Shown in pieces: positions 1-8,358 of a stretch of 21,589 bases of DNA (positions are counted from its first letter, which is position 1; each line of letters begins with the position of its first letter). The position numbers were made by a program, and so were the translations under genes. A model generated the notes under the pieces. That model ran no database searches and had not been told where the DNA came from. It saw nothing but the letters and a program-made list of their open reading frames with translations. The DNA is from CTSoil-075 sp964292325 (GTDB lineage Bacteria > Bacillota > Negativicutes > DSM-13327): assembly GCA_964292325.1 (NCBI GenBank), contig CAXYVG010000064.1:1-21589 (forward strand). The letters are read 5' to 3'.

Positions 1-884
1 ACGCTTTTGGCTTCTATTGTGCCTGTATTGTTGACAACCGAGCCTGTCAGAGCATCTGCCGCTTTGGCATTCATGACAACAAGCCCGCCGTCAGCTTTGA
101 TAAGGCCGCTGTTTTTGACCTCAGCCTTGACCTTGCTCTCATCGACAGACAAAGTGAGTAACCCATCGCCAGTAAAGTCTAAGGAAACCTTGCTGCCTGC
201 GCCCAGGGCTGCTGTGCCTTCTTTAGCAAGAATAACGCCCTCATTGGCGGCATTCGCCCCTAGTAGTGCCACATAGCTGCCGTTTGCCGCTGTAATATTC
301 CCCTGATTGAGTACCCCTTGTTGGCTGTCGCCGCTAAAAGTGTATTTGCCGCTTAAAAAGTCTTTGTCGCTAAGTTGTAAGGTTGATGCCACCAGACCGC
401 CGACATTGACCTGGGCACCTTTGGCGAATAATACGCCATTCGGGTTAATAAGAAAGACCTTGCCGTTAGCGCTAAGTTGCCCGTAAATACTTGAGGCGTT
501 ATTGCCCAGCACCCGGTTAAGGGCGATAGAAGAAGCACCAGGCTGGATAAACTGCACTTTCTCGCCGCTCGCGATGCTAAAACTGTTCCAGTTGATGCTG
601 AGTTTATCACTGGCCTGGTTGATAGTGACGTGATTGGTACCCTGTCCTGAGATGCTGCCTGTGCCTGACGCGACAGTACCGCCTGAGGGATTAGCCTGTA
701 CACCTGTCAGGGTGCTTAAAAAAACACCTGCTGCCGCTGCCACAGGTACGAGTTTTTTCGCCACTTTGGTCGCTACATTATAAACTTTGGATGTTATGCT
801 ATGAGTGCGTATCTTACGCACCGGATGATACGACATAAAGTGCAGTTTGCCACGCAACCAAGCGCGACGCCATTTTCTTTGCAT
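1..884 (-). CDS. Filamentous-hemagglutinin-like two-partner-secretion exoprotein, N-terminal part (runs off left edge)
   Basis: The 294 visible codons are the N-terminus of a large secreted exoprotein; the rest lies beyond base 1. A long basic N-terminal extension (residues 1-45) leads into a hydrophobic stretch and a likely signal-peptidase site after VQA (about residue 64). A TPS/haemagglutination-activity domain follows (about 75-230), with the family hallmark LINPNGVLF at 145-153 and repeated beta-helix-like turns (NQGNITAANGSYVALLGANA). In this family the TPS domain is recognised by an outer-membrane TpsB/Omp85-type transporter, and the passenger forms a beta-helix outside the cell. No TpsB gene is in the window. 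The ATG at 884 is preceded by an excellent SD (aaggagg, minus strand, 893-899). A two-component pair lies just upstream in the same orientation. The passenger's function (adhesin, toxin or S-layer-like) cannot be told from this part. Confidence 0.85.
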   Translation of the reverse strand, partial: MQRKWRRAWLRGKLHFMSYHPVRKIRTHSITSKVYNVATKVAKKLVPVAAAAGVFLSTLTGVQANPSGGTVASGTGSISGQGTNHVTINQASDKLSINWNSFSIASGEKVQFIQPGASSIALNRVLGNNASSIYGQLSANGKVFLINPNGVLFAKGAQVNVGGLVASTLQLSDKDFLSGKYTFSGDSQQGVLNQGNITAANGSYVALLGANAANEGVILAKEGTAALGAGSKVSLDFTGDGLLTLSVDESKVKAEVKNSGLIKADGGLVVMNAKAADALTGSVVNNTGTIEAKS

Positions 885-940
885 AGGAAAAACCTCCTTA
901 TAAAATCGCTAAACGAGTGAAAAACGGTATGCTCACAAAA

Positions 941-964
941 CTACATAGTTCTATGCGTAGTATA
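941..964 (-). promoter_or_regulatory. Candidate promoter -10 and near-palindrome upstream of the exoprotein gene
   Basis: In the 313-base gap between the response regulator and the exoprotein gene, the minus strand has a TATACT (959-964), followed at once by the imperfect inverted repeat CTACGCATAG-AA-CTATGTAG (941-960). I see no good -35 at 17 bp. The palindrome could be an operator, for example for the neighbouring response regulator, but this is a guess. Apart from this and the terminator at 1127-1174, I see nothing else in the gap. Confidence 0.25.
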
Positions 965-1117
965 GAAGGGGAAAAAAGAATTTGTATATGATTTTGGTCT
1001 AATTGGTGCTTTTTGTTACAGCCAATTAATGAGAAACTATTTTTCATCGACACAATTTTCCATTAAACCCATCATAACAAATAAATCTCTTTTTGATACC
1101 TACCTTTGGTATAGTCG

Positions 1118-1174
1118 AAAAAAAATAAAAGTATAGTCAGCACTATACTTTTGGATAGTGCTGACTATACTTTT
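1118..1174 (-). terminator. Intrinsic terminator after the response-regulator gene
   Basis: A perfect 20-bp inverted repeat (1127-1146 with 1155-1174, 8-nt loop) lies 23 bases after the response-regulator stop codon. On the minus strand it is followed by a T tract (1118-1125). This separates the two-component operon from the exoprotein gene. Confidence 0.85.
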
Positions 1175-1197
1175 AGGTAATCTGCAATATAACGTGG

Positions 1198-1848
1198 CTA
1201 CTTGTCTTCGTTTAACCTCATTCGGGAGGCATACACTAAGAGTTGTGCCCGGTTGGTCAAATGGAGTTTCGCCAAAATCTCTCTGATGTGATATTTGATA
1301 GTGGCTTCTTTCAAATCTAAACGCTGCGCCATCAATCGATAGGTCAAGCCTTCTGTTAGTAATTGCAGGATCTCTATTTGCCGCTCAGTTAATTGCTGTT
1401 CTGTCTCAACGCTATTTTCATTTTCCGTCTGTCGCCGGCGATTAAATTCTTGTAAGAGCCGTTTGGCCAACCCCGGAGCCAGTGGCATGTCTCCTTCATT
1501 TAAGCTGTTTAGCTGCCGGAGAAATTGTTCGGGTTCCATATTTTTTAACAGATACCCCACGGCCCCAGCTTGTATTGCAGCAAAAAGGCTGTCCCCATCT
1601 TCGCTGGCGGTGAGCATAACGATTTTCATGTCAGGGTATTTTGTTTTTATCATCCGGGTAGTTTGGATGCCGTCGCAGCCCGCCATCTGAACATCCATCA
1701 GGATCAGATTAGGCCCAAGCAGTTCAATTTGGTTCAAGGCTTCTATGCCGCTTTTGGCTGTACCGACAACGTCAATATCATTTACATCTAAAAAATTCCT
1801 GATTCCCTGCAGAAACAGGCTATGGTCATCAACCAACAATACCTTCAT
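1198..1848 (-). CDS. NarL/FixJ-family two-component response regulator
   Basis: A 216-residue cytoplasmic transcription factor. The N-terminal receiver domain (about 1-120) has the acidic pair D7-D8 (LLVDDHS), the phosphoacceptor D52 (LILMDVQM), a conserved T near 80 (MLTAS) and K at about 102 (LLKN). A LuxR-type helix-turn-helix fills the C-terminus (about 145-210: LTERQIEILQLLTEGL, then ATIKYHIREILAKL). Its ATG lies inside the end of the kinase gene (20-base overlap), so the two are translationally coupled and are very probably a cognate pair. Targets are unknown; the exoprotein gene immediately downstream in the same direction is the obvious candidate. Confidence 0.93.
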   Translation of the reverse strand: MKVLLVDDHSLFLQGIRNFLDVNDIDVVGTAKSGIEALNQIELLGPNLILMDVQMAGCDGIQTTRMIKTKYPDMKIVMLTASEDGDSLFAAIQAGAVGYLLKNMEPEQFLRQLNSLNEGDMPLAPGLAKRLLQEFNRRRQTENENSVETEQQLTERQIEILQLLTEGLTYRLMAQRLDLKEATIKYHIREILAKLHLTNRAQLLVYASRMRLNEDK

Positions 1849-3547
1849 GCTGCTTCACCTTTCCTAACGGCATTTCGATGATTACTTTTGTTCCTGCACC
1901 GGGTTTGGATTCAAACCGGACTTTCCCTCCGGCCTCGGCCGCTCTTTCCTGCATGATTGCCAGCCCATAATGGTTTTGCCCCACGCTTTGCCGGGACAAA
2001 TCAAAACCCTGTCCATCATCGGTGATTATCACAACTGCTTTTACGCCTGATACTTCAAATTTTATCAACACGTTATTCGCTTTGGCATGTTTGCGGACAT
2101 TGTTCGCGGCCTCCTGAATAATCCGCAACAATTGCAACGCTGCCATCGGTTCCAAAAGTCTGTCAAGTGGTTGCGACGAAAGGACAAGCTCCGTCTGAAT
2201 TCCATAATTTTCTTGATAACGATAAAGGTAGTCGTTAAGCAATTGTAAAAAGTCCTGCGTTGAAGAAAAGCCTGTTTTCAAACCTTCAATAGTTTCCCGA
2301 ACTTCAACATTGAAGTTTCTCGCAATTTCTAATAGACGCTTGACATGTGTTTTGGCATCTGTTTGCCGTTCTTTATCCAATAATATAAGAATTGTCTGCA
2401 ACTCCATTTGAAGATAACTGCCGAGCTGTGCCGGTCCGTCATGAAAATCTCTGCCGATACGATTTCGTTCCGTCAGGATGGATAACGCCTTTTCCTGCTT
2501 GATAAGCTGTTCCTGCACCTTTTTTTGTGCAGTAATCTCCTTCCAGATAAAAGCTTTGCCCATGCTGCTGCCTTTTCGGTCAGAAAACTTGATGATATGC
2601 AGTTCGTAATAGTATACGTGATTATCTTTCTCCAGGCAGATTTCCTGCATCGCCCTTTGCTCTGCTGTTAATAGAGCCGCTAGAGAAGGCCAATTCGCAA
2701 AAACTTCGGCAGCCTGTTTGCCTTCTATTTGCGCCGGCGTGACCTCTAATAGGTTCGCTGCTGCAGTATTTAAGTCAACAACCCAGCCTTCGTTATCGAT
2801 GACAGCCAGGCCGTTTCCCACAACATCTACCGCTTTAGCGTGTGCTAACGGCAAAAGGTTAATCACCTTCAGGGTAAAAAAACCGTAGGTCCAGACTATG
2901 CTAGTAATCAAAGAGCTCAAAGGCATCGGGGAAAACAGTCCGGTATGTTGCAAAAAGAGCCAAATTAAATTGCCAGCTAATCCAATGACCGGAGCCAAGG
3001 TAACAATGACAGCCTGCCGGCGACGAAGACCTGTACACTGTCTTATCCATCGGCTGCTCATGTATAGAATGGGCAGTATCAAAAAACAATTGTAAAAAAG
3101 CATCAGCCAATTGCCAATTCCCCGGACAACGGTTAGCACTTCCCCATCCAAGCTGATTCTTTTCCAATACAAACCATGCCACGCATTGGTAAAAAGAAGG
3201 AAATAAATGAAAGCCGGCACCAGAAAAAGAGCAGCCAGTGTCCGTTTGTTTAGCATTTGCCCGCGGTTGGTAATCTGCAAAAGAAATATCAGCCAAAAAG
3301 GAACCGGCAGCGTTGCCATCATCTGCTGAATGGTTACCCCCCAAAGCTTACTTTCCAATTCTTCGGCAGTACCGATGACTACCAGGCTCAATAACCAGAT
3401 CGCCCGCGCCAGTAATGCCGCCACTAACGGCAAGGCGCCTTTACTTTGACGATACTGCCACATATAACCCGCTAACGCTTCTAGAATAAACGCCACCAAC
3501 AGATAAAACCAAATATCTTGTAGAGGGTAAAAACTTAGTTCAATCAT
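1829..3547 (-). CDS. 7TM-PAS sensor histidine kinase (NarL-type, HisKA_3)
   Basis: A 572-residue membrane sensor kinase. The first ~235 residues hold about seven hydrophobic segments resembling the 7TM sensor region of some Firmicute kinases. A PAS domain follows (about 238-340: GNGLAVIDNEGWVVDLNTAA). Next comes a HisKA_3 dimerisation/phosphotransfer segment with phosphoacceptor H369 in RDFHDG, then a HATPase_c domain with N-box (EAANNVRKHAKA, about 479-490) and G1 box DDGQGFD (510-516). I chose the ATG at 3547, preceded by gaaggga, rather than the in-frame ATG 37 codons upstream, whose extra residues come from an AT-rich tract and look untranslated. The stop overlaps the response-regulator start. 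The signal sensed is unknown. It diverges from the phosphoesterase gene. Confidence 0.9.
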   Translation of the reverse strand: MIELSFYPLQDIWFYLLVAFILEALAGYMWQYRQSKGALPLVAALLARAIWLLSLVVIGTAEELESKLWGVTIQQMMATLPVPFWLIFLLQITNRGQMLNKRTLAALFLVPAFIYFLLFTNAWHGLYWKRISLDGEVLTVVRGIGNWLMLFYNCFLILPILYMSSRWIRQCTGLRRRQAVIVTLAPVIGLAGNLIWLFLQHTGLFSPMPLSSLITSIVWTYGFFTLKVINLLPLAHAKAVDVVGNGLAVIDNEGWVVDLNTAAANLLEVTPAQIEGKQAAEVFANWPSLAALLTAEQRAMQEICLEKDNHVYYYELHIIKFSDRKGSSMGKAFIWKEITAQKKVQEQLIKQEKALSILTERNRIGRDFHDGPAQLGSYLQMELQTILILLDKERQTDAKTHVKRLLEIARNFNVEVRETIEGLKTGFSSTQDFLQLLNDYLYRYQENYGIQTELVLSSQPLDRLLEPMAALQLLRIIQEAANNVRKHAKANNVLIKFEVSGVKAVVIITDDGQGFDLSRQSVGQNHYGLAIMQERAAEAGGKVRFESKPGAGTKVIIEMPLGKVKQHEGIVG

Positions 3548-3716
3548 AAACTTCCCTTCATTAAAGCACAGCAATATTTTCAAAGTAAATATAAAATTAA
3601 TATATATATATATTTCTACAAAAACGACTACTTTCCTGCCTGTTTTTTGGGGAACCATGAGAGGACGTCAGACTGGCGTTTCTCTTCCCATATAGTGTTT
3701 TATCCTGCAGGGAAAA

Positions 3717-3747
3717 ATCTTATTATCTCGAAATAATAAGATATAAT
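3717..3747 (+). promoter_or_regulatory. Promoter -10 with a perfect palindrome upstream of the metallophosphoesterase gene
   Basis: A perfect 10-bp inverted repeat (3717-3726 with 3733-3742, spacer ctcgaa) ends on the first base of a consensus TATAAT (3742-3747), placing it between the likely -35 and -10. That position suits a repressor operator. The start codon is about 50 bases downstream. No regulator can be named. Confidence 0.5.
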
Positions 3748-3795
3748 ATATAACAGTCATCATCTTTGATACTGACTAGAGGAGTATACAGCACC

Positions 3796-4965
3796 ATGAA
3801 TATCCATCTATATTTATTCATTACAATTTTATTAGTCCTTTATGGCATCGGCAATTACTACATTGGCTTACGATGTTGGAGAATTTTTCATTTTTCTAAT
3901 TCTTCAATACGTGGTAAGTGCTACAAATTGCTACTCACGTTATTGGCACTTGTTTACCCCTTCTCGCGCTTAGGCGAAAAACTTTTCCCTTCTAGTTTTA
4001 TTGACTCGCTTACGTTTATCGGCTCCATTTGGCTTGGCACTCTCTATTATTTATGCCTTTTTGCTGCATTTATTGATATCATACGTTTTATCAATAAGCG
4101 TAAACCATTCTTACCATCAAAAGTAACGCAATATCCCCGTTTCATTGCAGTCGTAGTTTTATGCACAACACTAGGCTTAATTTCGTATGGTACCTGGAAT
4201 GCTCGTCATCCAGTTACTCGCAGCTATGAAATTACTATTGCTAAGACCACTGGTTCACCGGATACATTACACGTGGTTATGGTGTCCGACCTCCATCTCG
4301 GCAACATTATTACCAATCAACGATTAACGAAATTAATCAATCGTGTTAACCAATTGGAACCTGATATCATCCTACTAGCTGGTGATATCGTCGATGGTAA
4401 CGTCGAGGTGCTACCAAAGCAAAATATGATTGCCAACTTTACTAGACTTCACTCTACGTTTGGCACCTATGCCATTTTGGGCAACCACGAATATTTTGAT
4501 CAAAAACCAGATCAGGCGATTGATTATTTAGAGCAGGGAAATGTCCATGTACTACGAGATCAATGGACTTTGATTGCCAATGCTTTTTATTTAGTTGGGC
4601 GAGATGATCTATCGAAGCAACGTTATACAGGCACTAGTAGACAAGACCTCGGAATGGTTATGACAGGCATTGATCATACGTTACCCATTCTTTTACTTGA
4701 CCACCAACCTCACGGTCTACAAGATGCTGTAGACCAAGGTGTTGATCTACAATTATCAGGGCACACCCACCTCGGACAACTATTTCCTAATAGTCTTTTC
4801 ACCAAAAATATATTTGAGATCGATTGGGGCTATTTGCATAAGGAAAGTTTACAAGTCATTGTCTCTTGCGGCGTTGGCACTTGGGGTCCACCAATTCGGA
4901 TCGGAAATCATCCAGAAATCATTGATCTTACGATTCAATTTAAAAAAGCAGATGATACAGAGTAA
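3796..4965 (+). CDS. Membrane-anchored calcineurin-like metallophosphoesterase (YkuE/YaeI-like)
   Basis: A 389-residue protein. The first ~135 residues hold about four membrane segments (near 5-25, 43-57, 76-97 and 116-132). A calcineurin-type phosphoesterase domain follows, with the five family metal-site motifs: DLHLG (165-169), GDIVD (196-200), GNHE (229-232), a histidine near DHQPHG, and SGHTHLGQ. In the family these bind two divalent metals and hydrolyse phosphoesters; membrane-anchored relatives act on lipid-linked or cell-envelope substrates, but the substrate here is unknown. The ATG at 3796 has SD agaggag (3778-3784); a TTG ten codons upstream is a poorer choice. Its codon use is more AT-rich than that of the kinase on its left. 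No terminator hairpin is evident after it. Confidence 0.88.
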   Translation: MNIHLYLFITILLVLYGIGNYYIGLRCWRIFHFSNSSIRGKCYKLLLTLLALVYPFSRLGEKLFPSSFIDSLTFIGSIWLGTLYYLCLFAAFIDIIRFINKRKPFLPSKVTQYPRFIAVVVLCTTLGLISYGTWNARHPVTRSYEITIAKTTGSPDTLHVVMVSDLHLGNIITNQRLTKLINRVNQLEPDIILLAGDIVDGNVEVLPKQNMIANFTRLHSTFGTYAILGNHEYFDQKPDQAIDYLEQGNVHVLRDQWTLIANAFYLVGRDDLSKQRYTGTSRQDLGMVMTGIDHTLPILLLDHQPHGLQDAVDQGVDLQLSGHTHLGQLFPNSLFTKNIFEIDWGYLHKESLQVIVSCGVGTWGPPIRIGNHPEIIDLTIQFKKADDTE

Positions 4966-5069
4966 GTAATCTGCATATTTCATTTATTTTTTACATATAC
5001 TATTTTTTACCGATAATTTCTTTGCCTATGCAGGAAAGTTGACCTATATTGTATAATTTAAAAGATACA

Positions 5070-5169
5070 TATAAGAAAAGACTTGGTTTCGACCAAGTCC
5101 TCAGACGCAGGCCGAAGCCTTAGTCGTTCTTACTTGGAATCGAGAAAGTGTTATACTTTCTGATTCCGT
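5070..5169. repeat. 100-nt three-hairpin intergenic repeat, copy 1
   Basis: Copy 1 of three. It starts at TATAAGAAAAGACTTGG and ends at GATTCCGT. Hairpin I is GACTTGGT-ttcg-ACCAAGTC. Hairpin II is AGGC-cgaa-GCCT inside GAC/GTC. Hairpin III is GGAATC-(g)-AGAAAGT / ACTTTCTGATTCC (5136-5167). It lies in the 300-base gap between the phosphoesterase and dapL genes, about 96 bases before the dapL start. The other copies are at 6494 and 9226. Confidence 0.85.
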
Positions 5170-5189
5170 GAAAAAATTCGTTCTTATTA

Positions 5190-5218
5190 TTGGAGTCGTT
5201 AAAGATACAATGATAAAA
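5190..5218 (+). promoter_or_regulatory. Weak candidate promoter for dapL
   Basis: TTGGAG (5190-5195), then a 17-bp spacer and ATAAAA (5213-5218), sits 47 bases before the dapL start codon. A TATAAT at 5052-5057, just before repeat copy 1, is an alternative -10 without a clear -35. If that one is used, the repeat would be transcribed as part of the dapL leader. Nothing else is recognisable in this gap. Confidence 0.3.
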
Positions 5219-5265
5219 CAATTCTGCAATTCATAAAATATGGTATTTTGAAAGGAGCTTATCAC

Positions 5266-6498
5266 ATGGCATTAATCAATGAAAACTATTTAAAATTGCC
5301 AGGTAGCTATTTATTCGCTGAAATAGCGAAAAGAGTCACCACCTTTAAAGCGGAGGTTCCCGAAGCAAACATTATCAGACTTGGTATCGGTGATGTTACA
5401 AAGCCCTTAGCACCTGCCGTCATTGCTGGCTTACACAAAGCAGTGGATGAAATGGCTGATGCAAAGACTTTCCGCGGTTATGGTCCAGAACAAGGTTATG
5501 ATTTTTTGATCAAAAAAATCATTGCGACTGACTACACTCCTCGTGGCGTTGAGCTAGGAATTGACGAAGTGTTCGTCAGCGATGGTTCCAAGAGCGATGT
5601 AGGTAACATTCAAGAAATCTTTGGCACTGATAACAGAGTAGCGATTACCGATCCTGTATATCCTGTATATCTAGATACTAACGTAATGGCTGGCCGGACT
5701 GGTGACTTTGTTAATGGTATTTTTGAAAATGTAACATATCTACCATGCAATGCAGAAAATAATTTCACCCCTGAATTACCTACCGAAAAGGTAGATCTCA
5801 TTTACTTATGTGTTCCTAATAATCCTACAGGCACTACTCTCTCTCGCGCCGAATTAAAAAAATGGGTTGATTATGCAAAAGCCAATGGTTCCATCATTTT
5901 GTTTGATTCTGCCTATGAGGCTTATATTCAAGACCCAGAATTACCTCGCAGTATTTATGAAATCGAAGGCGCTAAAGAAGTTGCCATCGAATTTAGATCC
6001 TTCTCGAAAACTGCTGGTTTCACAGGAACCAGATGTGCTTTTACAGTTGTACCTAAAACTGTTATGGCTGTTACCACTACCGGAGAAGCTCATCCTCTCA
6101 ACAAGTTATGGAACCGTAGACAAACCACCAAATTCAACGGTACGCCATACATTATTCAAAAAGCTGCTGAAGCCGTTTATTCGCCTGAAGGTCAAGCACA
6201 AATCAAGGCCACTGTTAGCTACTATATGGACAATGCTCGCATCATCAAAGAAGGTCTCGAAAGCATTGGTTTAGAAACATTTGGTGGAGAAAATGCACCT
6301 TATATCTGGCTAAAAACTCCAAACGGTATGGACTCATGGGAGTTCTTCGATAAATTACTCCATGAAACACATATCGTAGGCACACCAGGTACGGGCTTTG
6401 GTCCATCAGGTCAAGGATATTTTAGATTAACAGCCTTTGGGAACAAAGAAAATACCATCGAAGCAGTCGAAAGAATTAAAACCAAATTAAAATTATAA
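5266..6498 (+). CDS. dapL: LL-diaminopimelate aminotransferase
   Basis: A 410-residue, PLP-dependent fold-type I aminotransferase of the DapL family. It catalyses reversible transamination between tetrahydrodipicolinate plus glutamate and LL-2,6-diaminopimelate plus 2-oxoglutarate, a one-step bypass in lysine and peptidoglycan precursor synthesis. Visible motifs are the substrate-loop region FRGYGPEQGYDFL (about 69-81), PNNPTG (184-189), the PLP-pyridine aspartate in FDSAYEAY (213-220), the Schiff-base lysine K248 in SFSKTAGFTGTRC, and a C-terminal FGPSGQGYFRLTAFG segment. Length is normal for the family. The ATG at 5266 follows SD aaaggag (5251-5257), preferred over an upstream in-frame codon. 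It appears monocistronic, ending in a repeat and a bidirectional terminator. Confidence 0.95.
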   Translation: MALINENYLKLPGSYLFAEIAKRVTTFKAEVPEANIIRLGIGDVTKPLAPAVIAGLHKAVDEMADAKTFRGYGPEQGYDFLIKKIIATDYTPRGVELGIDEVFVSDGSKSDVGNIQEIFGTDNRVAITDPVYPVYLDTNVMAGRTGDFVNGIFENVTYLPCNAENNFTPELPTEKVDLIYLCVPNNPTGTTLSRAELKKWVDYAKANGSIILFDSAYEAYIQDPELPRSIYEIEGAKEVAIEFRSFSKTAGFTGTRCAFTVVPKTVMAVTTTGEAHPLNKLWNRRQTTKFNGTPYIIQKAAEAVYSPEGQAQIKATVSYYMDNARIIKEGLESIGLETFGGENAPYIWLKTPNGMDSWEFFDKLLHETHIVGTPGTGFGPSGQGYFRLTAFGNKENTIEAVERIKTKLKL

Positions 6499-6593
6499 GA
6501 AAAGACTTGGTTTCGGCCAAGTCCTCAGACGCAGGCAGAGGCCTTATTCGTTCTTACTTGGAATCGAGAAAGTGATATACTTTCTGATTCCGT
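6494..6593. repeat. 100-nt three-hairpin intergenic repeat, copy 2
   Basis: Copy 2 begins inside the last codons of dapL, so its conserved TATAAG start supplies the dapL stop codon, and it ends 11 bases before a terminator hairpin. Hairpin I is GACTTGG-tttcgg-CCAAGTC. Hairpin II is AGGC-agag-GCCT, with its outer GAC/GTC pairing degraded. Hairpin III is GGAATC-(g)-AGAAAGT-gatat-ACTTTCT-GATTCC. Orientation is the same as in the other copies. Confidence 0.85.
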
Positions 6594-6604
6594 AAAGAAT
6601 GCAA

Positions 6605-6651
6605 AAAAGCAAGACATAACGTCCACGTATCGGACATTATGTCTTGCTTTT
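6605..6651. terminator. Bidirectional intrinsic terminator between dapL and the YhaM-like gene
   Basis: A 20-bp inverted repeat (6605-6624 with 6632-6651, 7-nt loop, one wobble/mismatch) has A-runs at its left end and T-runs at its right end. It can end dapL transcription on the plus strand and the converging exoribonuclease transcript on the minus strand. Confidence 0.85.
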
Positions 6652-6653
6652 CT

Positions 6654-7622
6654 TTATCCATTGTTTTCATTTTGTATAGAAGATTTATATAGCTTTCTAT
6701 TATTCAGTAACCAAACCTTCTCCGATAGTTTGCCTTCTTCTACATTACCTAGCACCTTTTGCATATCAAACATTCTAGCGTCGATCATATCTAGATGATG
6801 CAATATTTCAGCTTCAGGAATCATGGGGCGTTTCGGACTGCCGTACTCAGGCTCATAATGATGGGAAAGAATCATATGTTGTAATAATAATGATATTTCT
6901 GGATCTGCTCCGATCTGAGTAGCTGTTTGATCAATCATTTTAATACCCTGGATGATATGCCCCAGTAACTCACCCTCTACTGTATATTCTGATACAATTC
7001 CAAGTTCACTCGCATTCATTTCTGCCGTTTTCGCAATATCATGTAAAATTACACCGGCAAATAATAAGTCTTTATTTAATCCTACATAGATTTCACTCAC
7101 TTTTTCGCCCATCCGAAGCATTGTCATAATATGATACATCAGGCCCGAACGTATCGCATGATGATTTTGTTTGGCTGCTGGATATAGCAGTAACTTTTCC
7201 TTATGATCTGTAATAATGTGACTTACAATTTGATGTATATCTTGATTCTTAATCTTATGAATATAGCTTTCAATCTCAGCATACATAAATTCTGGACTGT
7301 AGGGAGCAGCTGGCACAAAATCGCCAATGTCGAGGCCATCCTCCTCTGCTGCTACTCTAATCTTATCCACTCTAAGCTGCATCTTACCCTGCCACTCATG
7401 AGCGGATCCTCGTACCCGTACTAAGGTGTTTGGGAGATATTCTGGCTGTGATTCTGGGCTATAATCCCAAAGCTTCGCATTGATTTCACCAGTCTGATCG
7501 ACTAAAGTCAAATCCAGATAACTCTTTTTATTATTTGTTATTTTACAATCTGCAGCTTTGATCAAAAAAAAGCTTTGTACCATATCTCCAGACTGTAATT
7601 GCCCAATTTTCTTATTATCCAT
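6654..7622 (-). CDS. yhaM: 3'-5' exoribonuclease, YhaM family (OB-fold + HD domain)
   Basis: A 322-residue cytoplasmic protein matching the YhaM/CBF1 architecture. An N-terminal OB-fold nucleic-acid-binding domain (about 14-95: MVQSFFLIKAADCKITNNKKSYLDL, then GEINAKLWDY) precedes an HD phosphohydrolase-type domain. The HD domain shows histidines near 164-165 (NHHAIRSGLMYH), the diagnostic HD pair 204-205 (VILHDIAK), a later H-H pair (LSHHYEPEYGSP) and LHHLDMIDARM. Family members degrade RNA and short DNA 3' to 5' with metal cofactors. The ATG at 7622 has SD aaggag, 9 bases upstream; the in-frame start 18 codons earlier lacks this support. It is probably the last gene of an operon with the two membrane-protein genes on its right. 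Confidence 0.9.
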   Translation of the reverse strand: MDNKKIGQLQSGDMVQSFFLIKAADCKITNNKKSYLDLTLVDQTGEINAKLWDYSPESQPEYLPNTLVRVRGSAHEWQGKMQLRVDKIRVAAEEDGLDIGDFVPAAPYSPEFMYAEIESYIHKIKNQDIHQIVSHIITDHKEKLLLYPAAKQNHHAIRSGLMYHIMTMLRMGEKVSEIYVGLNKDLLFAGVILHDIAKTAEMNASELGIVSEYTVEGELLGHIIQGIKMIDQTATQIGADPEISLLLQHMILSHHYEPEYGSPKRPMIPEAEILHHLDMIDARMFDMQKVLGNVEEGKLSEKVWLLNNRKLYKSSIQNENNG

Positions 7623-7698
7623 TATAAAATTCTCCTTACTATATAATTCGCAGCAGACTAACAATACCGCTGTCATTTTCCTAGTCCTTTACATATGC

Positions 7699-8325
7699 TC
7701 ATTCTTTACTGTCATGCATTTTAGCATCAATGATCGGGAAATTAAGATTATATTTCATACTAATTATACGAATCAGAACCGTTACAAAAAGGCATAGATA
7801 CATTGCCCAATTTTCTGGCAGTAGCGGCTTGGTATAAAAAAAACATACTGCGCCACTAACCGAAGCCACAGCATATATTTCTTTTCGAAAGATGTAAGGT
7901 ACATCGCCTACAAATATATCGCGAATCAGACCTCCACCAACGCCTGTAAGCACGGCCATCATCACCGTCAATAGCAGTCGATTATATTCATAAATAAACG
8001 CCATATTCGCCCCTGCAGCTGTAAAAGCACCTAAACCTACCGCATCAAAAATTAAAATAATATCCGCAAATTTATTAAACCATTGATAGGCAATGCAAAC
8101 AAAAATGGCAGTAATCAAACTGATAATGATAAATAAAGGATATATAAATGCGGTAGGCGGCGTGATACCAATAAAAATATCCCGCATAATTCCGCCCCCT
8201 ACAGCAGTCACCAAAGCCAACATAAATACGCCAAAAACATCCAATCGTTTTTGTATGCCTGCTAAAGCGCCTGCAGCTGCCGAAGCAATGGTACCAATGA
8301 TTATAACTATATTTATTATGTCCAT
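7699..8325 (-). CDS. TRIC-channel / UPF0126 family membrane protein
   Basis: A 208-residue integral membrane protein with about seven hydrophobic segments. It shows the internal duplication typical of the UPF0126/TRIC family: one repeat has AVGGGIMRDIFIG (about 41-53) and the second has GVGGGLIRDIFVG (about 127-139), each with the conserved glycine-rich GGG(I/L)xRD signature. Bacterial TRIC homologues are reported as trimeric monovalent-cation channels; a role here is inference only. SD gaggag lies 9 bases before the ATG. The gene is 33 bases downstream of the MgtC-family gene and 76 bases upstream of the YhaM-like gene, so co-transcription is likely. Confidence 0.88.
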   Translation of the reverse strand: MDIINIVIIIGTIASAAAGALAGIQKRLDVFGVFMLALVTAVGGGIMRDIFIGITPPTAFIYPLFIIISLITAIFVCIAYQWFNKFADIILIFDAVGLGAFTAAGANMAFIYEYNRLLLTVMMAVLTGVGGGLIRDIFVGDVPYIFRKEIYAVASVSGAVCFFYTKPLLPENWAMYLCLFVTVLIRIISMKYNLNFPIIDAKMHDSKE

Positions 8326-8358
8326 ACAATAAACTCCTCATCAACTACCGATAACGAT

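Noticed and set aside
7..276. Open reading frame on the plus strand opposite the exoprotein gene
   Set aside because: It is the antisense of a well-supported TPS-domain coding frame, with low-complexity composition and no SD or family resemblance. The same applies to the plus-strand frames opposite the response regulator, kinase, YhaM-like, MgtC-family and nif genes.
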